The position numbers were made by a program, and so were the translations under genes. The notes under the pieces were generated by a model that saw only the letters and a program-made list of their open reading frames with translations, did not search any database and had not been told where the DNA came from. From Saliphagus infecundisoli (lineage in GTDB: Archaea > Halobacteriota > Halobacteria > Halobacteriales > Natrialbaceae), in assembly GCF_020177375.1 (NCBI RefSeq), contig NZ_JAIWHV010000008.1, positions 62,001 to 126,000 of the forward strand: a stretch of DNA of 64,000 nt. Direction: 5' to 3'. This document shows, piece after piece, positions 1 through 7,961 of the stretch (its first letter is position 1; each line of letters starts with the position of its first letter).

Positions 1-1
1 C

Positions 2-934
2 GAGCAGGTAGACCGGGGCAGCGAGCGGGAGTTCGACCGGTGGGAGAAGGACTTCGCCCACACCGCCCAGAAGCTCCTGGAGGAGACCGTCCTTGAGATC
101 GCCGTCCAGGCGCTCGACGCCGTCGGCACCGATCGGCTCGCGCTCGCGGGCGGGGTCGCCCTGAACTGCAAGCTCAACAAACGGCTCCGGGAGTCGCCGG
201 CGGTCTCGGAATTGTTCGTCCAGCCGGTCGCCCACGACGCCGGACTCCCGCTGGGCGCCGGCTGGCTCGAGTCCCGGCCCGCCGACGTCCCCGAGATGAC
301 CGACGCCTACCTCGGGCCCGCCTACGACACCCGGGAGATCGATGCGCTGCTGGAGACGAACAAGATCGCCTACGATCGGCCGGAGGACCTCGAGGAATAC
401 GTCGCCTCCCGGCTCGCCGACGGCGCGCTGGTGGGCTGGTTCCAGGGGCGTCTCGAGATGGGGCCCCGGGCCCTGGGTGCCAGGAGCATCCTCGCCGATC
501 CCCGGACCGTCGAATCGAGGGATCGGGTCAACCGCTACGTCAAACACCGCGAGGAGTGGCGCCCCTTCGCGCCCTCGATGACCGAAGCGGCCGCCGAGGA
601 GTACCTCGTCGACGGCGGCCCCGCGCCGTTCATGATCAACGGCTACGACGCGAACCCGGATCGCGGCGAGGACCTGGAGGCCGTACTCCATCCCGGCGAC
701 GACACGACCCGGCCCCAGACCGTTCGCGAGGACCAACACCCCCGCTACCACCGGCTCATCTCGGCGTTCGGCGATCTGACGGGGGTGCCGGTCGTGCTCA
801 ACACCTCCTTTAACGACCACGGCGAGCCGATCGTCAACACGCCCACCGAGGCGATCAAGGACTTCTACGGGATGGGCCTGGACGTGCTGGCCATCGAGGA
901 CGTCGTCGTCGAGAAACACGCCCTCGAGGCCTGA
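2..934 (+). CDS. Carbamoyltransferase of the NodU/CmcH family, C-terminal part (cut by window start)
   Basis: The reading frame is open from base 2, so only the last ~310 residues are seen. The segment LAGGVALNCKLN near residue 50 is the conserved glycine-rich motif of the NodU/CmcH family. A second block around GRLEMGPRALGARSIL, followed by REEWRPFAPS, is the family's C-terminal domain. These enzymes transfer a carbamoyl group from carbamoyl phosphate to a hydroxyl of a sugar, antibiotic or polysaccharide. The substrate cannot be read from the fragment. It is followed by a 150-bp gap and the ribosomal block, so it is probably transcriptionally separate. Confidence 0.9.
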   Translation, partial: EQVDRGSEREFDRWEKDFAHTAQKLLEETVLEIAVQALDAVGTDRLALAGGVALNCKLNKRLRESPAVSELFVQPVAHDAGLPLGAGWLESRPADVPEMTDAYLGPAYDTREIDALLETNKIAYDRPEDLEEYVASRLADGALVGWFQGRLEMGPRALGARSILADPRTVESRDRVNRYVKHREEWRPFAPSMTEAAAEEYLVDGGPAPFMINGYDANPDRGEDLEAVLHPGDDTTRPQTVREDQHPRYHRLISAFGDLTGVPVVLNTSFNDHGEPIVNTPTEAIKDFYGMGLDVLAIEDVVVEKHALEA

Positions 935-1040
935 TCCGCGGCCGGTCGGACCACCGGGGGACTGCCCGGACGGCCGCGGCGAACGTCCCGGAATCCCGAT
1001 GACCGCCGGCCGACCGGCAGGCGGGCGGGCGAAAAACCAA

Positions 1041-1052
1041 ACGGGTTTTAAG
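1041..1052 (+). promoter_or_regulatory. Probable TATA element of the rpl44e operon
   Basis: The A/T-rich core GGGTTTTAAGC lies about 35-40 bp before the ATG at 1085. This is the spacing expected of a haloarchaeal TATA box with a very short leader. The surrounding sequence is GC-rich, so the element stands out. Confidence 0.5.
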
Positions 1053-1084
1053 CGGGCACGACCAACTCCGGCCAAGAACTACCC

Positions 1085-1366
1085 ATGCAGATGCCACGCC
1101 GGTTCAATACGTACTGTCCGCACTGTCACGAACACCACGAACACGAAGTAGAGAAGTCCCGCACCGGCCGCTCGAGCGGGATGAAGTGGGACACCCGCCG
1201 CTCGCGGCGGGCGTCGAGTTCGATCGGGAACAGCGGCCGGTTCTCGAAGGTCCCGGTCGGCGAGAAGCCGACCAAGCGCACGGACCTGAAGTACCGCTGC
1301 AACGAGTGTGGGAAGGCCCACCTCCGGAAGGGATGGCGCGCGGGCCGTCTCGAGTTCCAGGAGTAA
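1085..1366 (+). CDS. rpl44e: 50S ribosomal protein L44e (eL42)
   Basis: A 93-residue basic protein beginning [14 protein letters not shown]. Two CxxC pairs (Cys11/Cys14 and Cys72/Cys75) form the zinc site of archaeal eL42. Length and N-terminus match the family. It sits 2 bp before rps27e and starts the conserved rpl44e-rps27e-eif2a-nop10 translation operon. Confidence 0.97.
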   Translation: MQMPRRFNTYCPHCHEHHEHEVEKSRTGRSSGMKWDTRRSRRASSSIGNSGRFSKVPVGEKPTKRTDLKYRCNECGKAHLRKGWRAGRLEFQE

Positions 1367-1368
1367 TC

Positions 1369-1581
1369 ATGGCTGGAAACTTCTATCTCGTCCGCTGTGG
1401 GGACTGCGAGAACGAACAGGTCGTCTTCGGAAAGGCCTCCTCGGACGTGGCGTGTGCGGTCTGTGGGACGACGCTCGCCCGTCCCACCGGCGGTAACGCC
1501 GAGATCGACCACGAGGTAATAGAGACCGTCGAGCGGCGCTCGGCGGGGAGCCCGACCGACGGGGAGACCGTCGAACAATGA
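1369..1581 (+). CDS. rps27e: 30S ribosomal protein S27e (eS27)
   Basis: A 70-residue protein starting [13 protein letters not shown]. Cys10/Cys13 and Cys29/Cys32 form the zinc ribbon of eS27. The ATG at 1369 follows the eL42 stop by 2 bp, and its own stop overlaps the aIF2-alpha start (ATGA), which indicates translational coupling. An in-frame extension upstream lies entirely inside the eL42 gene and is discarded. Confidence 0.96.
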   Translation: MAGNFYLVRCGDCENEQVVFGKASSDVACAVCGTTLARPTGGNAEIDHEVIETVERRSAGSPTDGETVEQ

Positions 1582-2378
1582 AGTACAGTGGATGGCCCGA
1601 CGCCGGCGAACTCGTCGTCGGCAAGATCGACGAGATCGAGGACTTCGGTGTCTTCGTCGACTTAGAGGAGTACCGGGACAAACGCGGGCTGATCCACATC
1701 TCGGAGGTCGCAAACGGCTGGATCAAGAACGTCCGCGACCACGTCCGCGAGGGCCAGATCGCCGTCTGCAAGGTCCTGGACGTCGACGAGGAACACGAAC
1801 AGATCGACCTCTCCCTGAAGGACGTCAACGACCACCAGCGCTCCGATAAGATCCAGGAGTGGAAGAACGAACAGAAGGCCGACAACTGGATGGGGATCGC
1901 CTTCGGCGAGGACGTCCCCGACGAGCGCTACGTCGAGGTCGCGGACGAACTCCTCGCTGCTCACGGCTCGCTGTACGAGGGCTTTTCCGAGGCGGCGATC
2001 CACGGACGGGAGGCCCTCGAGGGAACCGACCTCGCCGAGGACGACCGCGAGGCGATCGTCGAGACCGCCCGCGAGAACGTCTCGGTGCCCTACGTCGACG
2101 TCAGCGGCTACGTCGACCTCGAGAACCCCTCTGCATCGGGCGTCGACGGCGTCCGCGAGGCCCTGAAGGCCGCCGAGGGCAACGGCGAGGTCCCCGAGGG
2201 CGTCGAACTCTCGGTGGGCTACGTCGGCGCCCCCGAGTACCGGATCACCGTCCGGGCGCCCAACTACAAGACCGCCGAGGACGCCCTAGAGGAGAGCGCC
2301 TCCCGAGCGGTGTCGGCGATCGAGGCCGAGGGCGGCAGCGGCGAGTTCCACCGTGAGCGGCGCACCGACGAGGAGTAA
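1578..2378 (+). CDS. eif2a: Translation initiation factor aIF2 subunit alpha
   Basis: A 266-residue protein starting [17 protein letters not shown]. Residues ~8-85 are an S1 RNA-binding domain (VDLEEY, LIHISEV, DLSLKDV). A helical domain and a C-terminal alpha/beta domain follow, the usual aIF2-alpha layout and length. With the beta and gamma subunits it carries initiator Met-tRNA to the ribosome. The start overlaps the rps27e stop by 4 bp. Confidence 0.97.
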   Translation: MKYSGWPDAGELVVGKIDEIEDFGVFVDLEEYRDKRGLIHISEVANGWIKNVRDHVREGQIAVCKVLDVDEEHEQIDLSLKDVNDHQRSDKIQEWKNEQKADNWMGIAFGEDVPDERYVEVADELLAAHGSLYEGFSEAAIHGREALEGTDLAEDDREAIVETARENVSVPYVDVSGYVDLENPSASGVDGVREALKAAEGNGEVPEGVELSVGYVGAPEYRITVRAPNYKTAEDALEESASRAVSAIEAEGGSGEFHRERRTDEE

Positions 2379-2382
2379 CGCC

Positions 2383-2571
2383 GTGAAGTCGGACGTTCGG
2401 GTGTGTTCGGCCTGGCGCGAGGCCCACGACCGGCCGATCTACACCCTCGCGGAGCGCTGCCCGGAGTGTGGCGCAGACGCCGAAAACAGTGCGCCAGCAC
2501 CGTTTTCCCCCGCGGACCCCCACGGCGAGTACCGACGTTCTCTTAAGTACGGCGGCCCCGAAGGGAGGTAG
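2383..2571 (+). CDS. nop10: rRNA pseudouridylation / H/ACA protein Nop10
   Basis: A 62-residue protein read from a GTG at 2383 as MKSDVRVCSAWREAHDRP. Cys8 and the CPEC pair at 26-29 belong to the small zinc-binding fold of archaeal Nop10, and the tail HGEYRRSLK is typical. The GTG lies 5 bp after the aIF2-alpha stop, whereas an upstream ATG at 2353 would overlap that gene. Nop10 joins Cbf5, Gar1 and L7Ae in box H/ACA particles. Confidence 0.93.
   Translation: MKSDVRVCSAWREAHDRPIYTLAERCPECGADAENSAPAPFSPADPHGEYRRSLKYGGPEGR
2541..2550 (+). promoter_or_regulatory. Possible internal TATA element before the PAC2 gene
   Basis: TCTTAAGTAC lies inside the 3' end of nop10, about 28 bp before the ATG at 2573. 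That spacing suits a leaderless internal promoter. It is a sequence resemblance only. Confidence 0.3.
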
Positions 2572-2572
2572 G

Positions 2573-3343
2573 ATGGACGATCTCGAGATCGACGCGGTCG
2601 CCGAGGCCGACGTAGAGGAGCCGGTCCTGATCGAGGGGCTGCCCGGCGTCGGCCACGTCGGGACGCTGGCCGCCGAACACCTCGTGGAGGAACTCGACGC
2701 CGAGACGACGCTGGTCCGGCGGCTCTACTCCCGGGAGTTTCCCCCGCAGGTGAGCGTCGAGGAGGGGGTCGCCGAGCTCACGTGTGCGAAGCTCCACGCG
2801 ATCTCTCCCGAGGCGGGCCGGGACATGCTGGTGCTGACCGGCGACCACCAGGCCCAGAGCAACGCCGGCCACTACGCGCTGACCGAGGCCTTCCTCGACG
2901 TCGCCGAGGAGTTCGACGTGAGCGAGATCTACGCGCTCGGGGGCGTCCCGACCGGTGAACTCATCGAGGAGTACGACGTCATCGGCGCCGTAAGCGACGC
3001 CGACCTGCGCGAGGAGTTAGAGGAACTCGGCGTCGAGTTCCGCGAGGACGAGCCCGCGGGCGGGATCGTCGGCGTCAGCGGCCTCCTGCTGGGTCTGGGC
3101 GGTCGGCGCGGGTTCGACGCCGCCTGCCTGATGGGCGAGACCAGCGGCTATCTCGTCGATCCGAAAAGCGCCCGGGCGATCCTCGAACTCCTCGAGGACC
3201 GCCTCGACCTCGAGGTCGGCTACGACTCGCTCGACGAGCGCGCCGAGGAGATGGAGGAGGTCATCGGGAAGATCCAGGAGATGGAGCAACAACAGCAGTC
3301 GATGGAGCTACCGAGCGACGACGACCTGCGGTACATCGGGTAA
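2573..3343 (+). CDS. PAC2 family proteasome-assembly-chaperone-like protein
   Basis: A 256-residue protein starting MDDLEIDAVAEADVEEPVLI. The motif EGLPGVGHVGTLAAEHL near residues 20-35 is the hallmark of archaeal PAC2 proteins, which are related to eukaryotic proteasome assembly chaperones. The C-terminus (about 220-256) is charged and Gln-rich with coiled-coil character (KIQEMEQQQQSMEL). It follows nop10 by 1 bp, the usual archaeal arrangement. The biochemical role in archaea is not settled. Confidence 0.9.
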   Translation: MDDLEIDAVAEADVEEPVLIEGLPGVGHVGTLAAEHLVEELDAETTLVRRLYSREFPPQVSVEEGVAELTCAKLHAISPEAGRDMLVLTGDHQAQSNAGHYALTEAFLDVAEEFDVSEIYALGGVPTGELIEEYDVIGAVSDADLREELEELGVEFREDEPAGGIVGVSGLLLGLGGRRGFDAACLMGETSGYLVDPKSARAILELLEDRLDLEVGYDSLDERAEEMEEVIGKIQEMEQQQQSMELPSDDDLRYIG

Positions 3344-3410
3344 GCGAGACCCTCGACCTCTCCCGGTCCGCGACGAGCGATTCTTTACCCGTCGTTTCCT
3401 ACCTCTCCCC

Positions 3411-4037
3411 GTGCCAGGACGCGTCGTCGAGGGGCTTGAGACGATCCCGCCGGCGGTACTCGCGGGACTCGCCCTCGGGGCCGCCTTCGCGGCCGTCGCC
3501 GCGATCCTCTTCGTCCTCGGCGAGCGGTGGTTTCCGACCCGCCGGGCGAGCGAGCCGCGGTACTCGGGCGAGGGTCGACGGCGGCGGGAGATCCGGGAGT
3601 ATCTGGGCGAGATCGGCGAGCGGTACGCCGAGGACCACCCGATCGCGGGCCATCCGGTCGCGTTCTACCTGCCCGAACGTGACGTCGCGATCACGTTCGA
3701 CGCCCACGCGTTCTTCCGGCTTCGGAACACGACCGGGACGGCGGTGGTCCTCGTCGAACACGAGATGCCGGTCGCCCACCTCGGCGCGAGACTCCCCTTC
3801 GAGACGCCCGACCCGTCGCCGGAGCCGGCGAGATCCGCGTTCGCCGAGCGGGTCGGAAACGCATACGGCACGCTGGGACTGCCGACGACCGCGAGTTCGG
3901 GGGAGGTCAGGTCGGCCTACCGCGAGCGAGTAAAGGAGGTCCACCCCGACCACGGCGGCGACGAGGCGGCGTTCCGGGAACTCCGGGAGGCGTACGCGAC
4001 GGCCAGGGACCACGCCGACGGCCGCGGGGGCGACTGA
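3411..4037 (+). CDS. Membrane-anchored J-domain protein
   Basis: A 208-residue protein read from GTG 3411. Residues ~16-36 form one hydrophobic segment. The middle (about 80-130) resembles a small beta-rich domain of unknown role. The last ~60 residues are a J domain with the HPD tripeptide at 178-180 (KEVHPDHGGDEAAF). J domains stimulate the DnaK ATPase. This placement suggests recruitment of Hsp70 at the membrane, but the client is unknown. Confidence 0.85.
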   Translation: MPGRVVEGLETIPPAVLAGLALGAAFAAVAAILFVLGERWFPTRRASEPRYSGEGRRRREIREYLGEIGERYAEDHPIAGHPVAFYLPERDVAITFDAHAFFRLRNTTGTAVVLVEHEMPVAHLGARLPFETPDPSPEPARSAFAERVGNAYGTLGLPTTASSGEVRSAYRERVKEVHPDHGGDEAAFRELREAYATARDHADGRGGD

Positions 4038-4159
4038 TACGGTCGGATCTGACTATTCACCGACCGATCGTCTTGCCGTACGGCGATCGACGGTGCACTG
4101 ATTCGTCTCCAACCCAGAGAGCAATCGGATCGGAGCGTTACCGACTTCCGCGGCCGTCC
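4038..4159. other. Intergenic stretch with one copy of a short dispersed repeat
   Basis: No gene is seen here. Bases 4083-4106 match 15091-15114 at 22 of 24 positions (core GCGATCGACGGT, then CACTGA). This suggests a small dispersed element or a relic of one. Confidence 0.5.
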
Positions 4160-4579
4160 CTATCCGGGAGGCTGGAGCCAATTCGTCGCCACGGCCCACA
4201 GCACGGCCACGGCGAGGATCATCGGCAGCAGTTTCGTGGCGCCGAAAAAGCCCGCCATCAAGGTGAGCGACAGGACGGCTCCGCCCCCGGCTAGGAACCG
4301 CCACCAGCCGAACGGGACCCCGATCTCTACCGCCGCCAAGGCGCCACAGACGAACAGCGTCGCCGAAGTCATCGCGAGGAACAACCCGGCGAGGGGCAGG
4401 TCCCCGCCCACCGCGAGTTGGCCCATCAGCCCGCCGTCACCGTCGCTCCAGGGCCAGAGCCACGCCAGGAGGCCGCCGAACTCCTCCTGGGCCTCGCCGT
4501 CCAGCGGAACGAGGTACGAGGCCGCAAAGTGGCCCTGGAGCACCAACAGGGCCGCAAAAACCCAGTTTGCCGTCGTCAT
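4160..4579 (-). CDS. Small integral membrane protein, unknown function
   Basis: A 139-residue protein, MTTANWVFAALLVLQGHFAA, with about four hydrophobic segments (near 5-20, 58-80, 88-108 and 112-132). It has no recognisable catalytic motif. The start ATG is followed by codon use like its neighbours. It is convergent with the J-domain gene. I do not recognise a family with confidence. Confidence 0.75.
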   Translation of the reverse strand: MTTANWVFAALLVLQGHFAASYLVPLDGEAQEEFGGLLAWLWPWSDGDGGLMGQLAVGGDLPLAGLFLAMTSATLFVCGALAAVEIGVPFGWWRFLAGGGAVLSLTLMAGFFGATKLLPMILAVAVLWAVATNWLQPPG

Positions 4580-4687
4580 ATCTCCTGTAGGCTCCCCTGC
4601 AGTAAAGTCCTATCCGCGACGCGCGACACTGTCACCGCGACGAACGGATCGAACTGCTGGCTGTGGTTCGACGACCCGCTTCGGTCG

Positions 4688-5470
4688 TTACTGGCTTTCT
4701 CGGACCTCGTAGGCGACCTCGCCGTCCCGGAGCACGTCGGTCACCCGGCCGACGGCGTCGGTCGTCGCGAGGACGACGACGGAGAGCCCCCGTTCGGCCG
4801 CGGCGGCGGCGACCTCGCCGGCGGCGACCGTGACCGCGGGCTCGACGCCCGCCTCCCGGAGCGCGACGACTGCCTCGATCCCCGCCGCGGCCACCAGATC
4901 CGCCCCCTCGCAGGCGTCGGCGACCGCCTCCGGGTCGGCCGCCCGGCTCCCGCCCGAGCGCACCGAGGGGATCTGGACGACGGTCACGGAGCCGGCCTCG
5001 AGGTCGATGACGCCCTCGAAGCCGGTGACGCCGACGTCGGTGCCCGCGGCGGCGTCGGTCGTCGCGGTTCCGGTCGCCGGCCCCGCATCCCCGGAGGTCG
5101 CATGGAGGAGGCCGTCCTCGATCGAAAGCGTCACGGTCTCGCCTTCCTCGATGCCGTCGGCCGCGATCGCGGCGTCCTCGCTCATCGCCTCGAGGACGTC
5201 CTCGGTGACGTGCTCGGCGAAGCGGCTGACGTCCTCGGCGGCGCCGAACAGCCAGTCGACGCCCTCGTTGGTGACCCGGTAGCGCGAGCGACCCTCCTTC
5301 TCGACCAACCCGTCGTCGACGAGCGCGCGGGCGTACTCGCTTACGGCCTGGCTGGTGACGCCGACCTCCTCGGCGATCTCGCCCTGGCTGACCGCCGGCT
5401 GGCGCTTTGCGATCTCGACCAGGATCCGGAACCGCGTCGCGGTCCGCTTGTCGTCGAGGACGTCGACCAT
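4688..5470 (-). CDS. Winged-helix transcriptional regulator (haloarchaeal, TrmB/MarR-like HTH)
   Basis: About 260 residues from ATG 5470 (MVDVLDDKRTATRFRILVEI). Residues ~8-75 are a winged helix (PAVSQGEIAEEVGVTSQAVSEYARALVDDG split over two helices). The rest is an alpha/beta domain rich in Ala, Val and Glu, possibly a sensor. A start nine codons upstream (5497) is possible, but MVDVLDD is the more natural N-terminus. It is divergent from the phosphoesterase at 5613, so the two may share a control region. Confidence 0.8.
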   Translation of the reverse strand: MVDVLDDKRTATRFRILVEIAKRQPAVSQGEIAEEVGVTSQAVSEYARALVDDGLVEKEGRSRYRVTNEGVDWLFGAAEDVSRFAEHVTEDVLEAMSEDAAIAADGIEEGETVTLSIEDGLLHATSGDAGPATGTATTDAAAGTDVGVTGFEGVIDLEAGSVTVVQIPSVRSGGSRAADPEAVADACEGADLVAAAGIEAVVALREAGVEPAVTVAAGEVAAAAAERGLSVVVLATTDAVGRVTDVLRDGEVAYEVRESQ

Positions 5471-5612
5471 GCCCCCCGATTCGCCCGAGTCCGGCAAAAA
5501 GGTAGGCCTCCGGGAGAAGCTTGATCCCCCGCGAGCGCCTCCCGCCGTCAGTGACGCCCACCCAGTCTCTCCCGGCGATCGCCGCCCGCCGAACAGCCCG
5601 TGGAGTCGGCCC

Positions 5613-6314
5613 GTGACCGATCCCGACGGCCTGTCGACCGTCGGACGGGCCGTCTACGTTCCCGATAGCGAGACGCTCGTGATCGCCGACGTCCATCTCG
5701 GTCGGGACGTCGCCTCCCGGGTGGAGGCTCCCCTCGACGGGGGCCGGGACGCCATCGACCGGCTCGAAGCGCTCCTCGAGGGGACCGACCTCGCCGAGGT
5801 CGTCGTCGCCGGCGACCTCCTCCACTCCTTTTCGCGGGTTCCGCGGGGCGTCGAGAGGGATCTCGTCGCCTTCCTCGAGACGATCGAGGACGGAGGCGCC
5901 CGGCCCGTCGTCGTCAGCGGAAACCACGACACGATGCTTTCCGGAGTCTACGACGGCGAGATCCACGCCGAGTACCGCCTCGCCGACGGCGAGACCGTGG
6001 TCGCCCACGGCCACGAGGTCCCCGAGCTACCCGCAAAACGGTACGTCGTCGGCCACGACCACCCCGCCATCGAGATTGAGGGGCGGAAACAGCCCTGCTT
6101 TCTCTACGGACCCGGTGCCCTCGACGGCGCGGACGTACTGATGCTGCCCGCGTTCACCCGGCTCGCACCCGGGAGCACGATAAACGGGATGTCAGGGAGC
6201 GATTTCCAGTCGCCGCTCGTCGCCGACGCCGGGGGCTGGCATCCGGGCGTCGGCGACGGGGAGGGCGAGACGCTCTGGTTTCCCCCTCTCGCCGAGTGTC
6301 GCCGGCTGCTCTAA
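5613..6314 (+). CDS. Metallophosphoesterase
   Basis: About 233 residues from a GTG at 5613 (MTDPDGLSTVGRAVYVPD). The calcineurin-like motifs are in order: ADVHLG (Asp26, His28), AGDLLHS, SGNHD, then VVAHGHE and VVGHDHP. The fold is that of archaeal MJ0037-type phosphoesterases. The reading frame is open well upstream but has no better start, and the region before 5613 is the divergent promoter. Its stop codon overlaps the stop of the convergent oxidoreductase. Confidence 0.87.
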   Translation: MTDPDGLSTVGRAVYVPDSETLVIADVHLGRDVASRVEAPLDGGRDAIDRLEALLEGTDLAEVVVAGDLLHSFSRVPRGVERDLVAFLETIEDGGARPVVVSGNHDTMLSGVYDGEIHAEYRLADGETVVAHGHEVPELPAKRYVVGHDHPAIEIEGRKQPCFLYGPGALDGADVLMLPAFTRLAPGSTINGMSGSDFQSPLVADAGGWHPGVGDGEGETLWFPPLAECRRLL

Positions 6315-7579
6315 CGGTCGGCGACGACCGCCCGGGCCGCCTCCCGTCCGCTCTCCATGGCGCCCTGGATCGACGACCAGCGGGTGTAGTCGCCGGCGAG
6401 GTAGACCGGTCCGTCGGGCGTGCGGGGGCCGGGAAGCCCCTCGCGGAATCCCGGCGGCTGGTCGAACTGCGCGAACGGGACCCGGACGGTCGAGCGGAGG
6501 TCGAAGCCGTCGAACCGGCGGGCGGGAAACCACGATTCGAGGGCTCGTCGCCCTCGCTCGGCGAGTTCCTCGTCGCTTGCTTCGGGTTCGCCGAGGAAGG
6601 TCGCACTCACCATCGTCGTCTCACCGGGAGCGTACTCGGGGGCGACCGCCGTCGTCGGCGCGACGTGGTTCGGTCCCTCCGCCTCGAGATTGACCACCAG
6701 CCGGCGCCCGGTGTCGAGGTCGGCGCCGAGTTCGTAGTACTGGGTGACCGAGGAGCGTGCCTCGGTCGGGATCGATCTCACTCCGGTCAACGAGCGGGCC
6801 GTCGGGGGATCGGTCGCCACGACGACCGCGTCGGCCCCGACGTCGTCGCCGTCGGCCGTCGTGATCCTCGCGCCCTCCCCGTCGGACGAGACAGCCGTGA
6901 CCTCGCGTCCGATCTCGATTTCGCACCCAGCCTCCCGGGCGCGTTCGGCGAGCTGCTCGGGAATCGCGCCCATCCCCGCGGCGGGAACCGCGATCGACCC
7001 CGCCGAGAGCGCCTTGAACGTGTACTCGAAGACGTGTCCGGAGGTCGAGAGCGAGCGATCGAGGGTGATCCCGCCGTAGAAGGGCGCGACGAAGTTCTCG
7101 AGAAAACGCTCGGAAAAGCCCCGATCGCGGAGGCTCTCGGCGATCGATCGATCGGGACCCGAAAACAGCTCGTCGAACTCCGTCCGCGCGAGCCGCGATC
7201 GAAGGGCGAGCACCCGGAGCTTGTCGCCGACGGTCACCTCGGTGTTGAACAGCGTTGCCGGGAACCGTTTCGGCGACCTGAGCGGGTCGGCGAGCGTCGA
7301 GCGCTGCCCGGGGCGGGCGAGGGTCGCGCCGGGGGAGAACCGTCGGAGGTCGAGGGCCGCGAGGTCGAGTTCGCGTTGTACGGCGGGGTACGCCGTGAAC
7401 AGCACCTGGAAGCCCCGATCGAAGCGATAGCCCTCGCGTGTTTCGGTGCGGACGCGGCCACCGACCCGGTCTGCACGCTCGTAACAGGTGACGTCACCGC
7501 CGGCGGCCGCGAGGTGGCGGGCGGCGACGAGGCCGGCGAGGCCGCCGCCGACGACGGCGACCTGGGGCGGGTTGCTCAT
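6311..7579 (-). CDS. FAD-dependent amine/phytoene-type oxidoreductase
   Basis: A 422-residue protein. The N-terminus QVAVVGGGLAGLVAARHL (Gly11, Gly13, Gly16) is the FAD-binding Rossmann motif, followed by YERADRVGGRVRT, the second motif of the amine oxidase/protoporphyrinogen oxidase/phytoene desaturase family. The C-terminus GPVYLAGDYTRWSSIQGAME is the closing FAD motif. The substrate is not determinable. Carotenoid or porphyrin chemistry is possible, but there is no supporting neighbour. Confidence 0.87.
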   Translation of the reverse strand: MSNPPQVAVVGGGLAGLVAARHLAAAGGDVTCYERADRVGGRVRTETREGYRFDRGFQVLFTAYPAVQRELDLAALDLRRFSPGATLARPGQRSTLADPLRSPKRFPATLFNTEVTVGDKLRVLALRSRLARTEFDELFSGPDRSIAESLRDRGFSERFLENFVAPFYGGITLDRSLSTSGHVFEYTFKALSAGSIAVPAAGMGAIPEQLAERAREAGCEIEIGREVTAVSSDGEGARITTADGDDVGADAVVVATDPPTARSLTGVRSIPTEARSSVTQYYELGADLDTGRRLVVNLEAEGPNHVAPTTAVAPEYAPGETTMVSATFLGEPEASDEELAERGRRALESWFPARRFDGFDLRSTVRVPFAQFDQPPGFREGLPGPRTPDGPVYLAGDYTRWSSIQGAMESGREAARAVVADR

Positions 7580-7630
7580 GGCCCCAGTTCGGGGCCCGGG
7601 CCCAAGGGCCGTTCCCTCGCGGCAACCCGG

Positions 7631-7894
7631 TCAGTCGCCGCCGGCGTCCGAGCCGATGGTCGCCTTCAGCGTGAAGCCGTCGTAGGCGACGGGAAGCTCG
7701 AGGAGGTCGCCGTTCTCGAAGGCGTAGACGTGACTCCGGTCGCTCGCCCGGCGTCCGCGCTCGGTCCGTGGGGTCGTTCGTCTCGAACAGCCGCGGTCGG
7801 GATCGTCACCCCTAGTGCCCACTCGTTCGGAGGGCGTGATGAGATTTGATATGGTAATTCCCTGTGGATGCGTGCCCCCCCCCTCCGAGATCAC
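7631..7894 (-). CDS. Possible small or remnant gene
   Basis: An 87-codon frame. Only the last ~35 residues (SHVYAFENGDLLELPVAY and GFTLKATIGSD) look like protein. The upstream half is Arg/Thr-rich, like a frame read through non-coding DNA. It may be the decayed C-terminus of a lost gene. I do not recognise it. The whole 7580-7961 stretch holds nothing else except an A/T-rich patch (GATTTGATATGG, ~7842) that could serve as promoter for the next gene. Confidence 0.3.
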   Translation of the reverse strand: MISEGGGTHPQGITISNLITPSERVGTRGDDPDRGCSRRTTPRTERGRRASDRSHVYAFENGDLLELPVAYDGFTLKATIGSDAGGD

Positions 7895-7961
7895 AATACT
7901 CCCGGCGCGAGCGCCGTCCGGGGATGGACAGCGATTAGTCGCCGCCGCCCGGACGGCCGGT

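Noticed and set aside
2353-2382. ATG at 2353 as the Nop10 start
   Set aside because: It would overlap the aIF2-alpha end by 26 bp and add ten residues not found in the family. The GTG at 2383 restores the conserved N-terminus.
4632-6014. A 460-codon minus-strand frame over the regulator and the phosphoesterase
   Set aside because: Arg-rich low-complexity translation. Both overlapping genes have clear family motifs.
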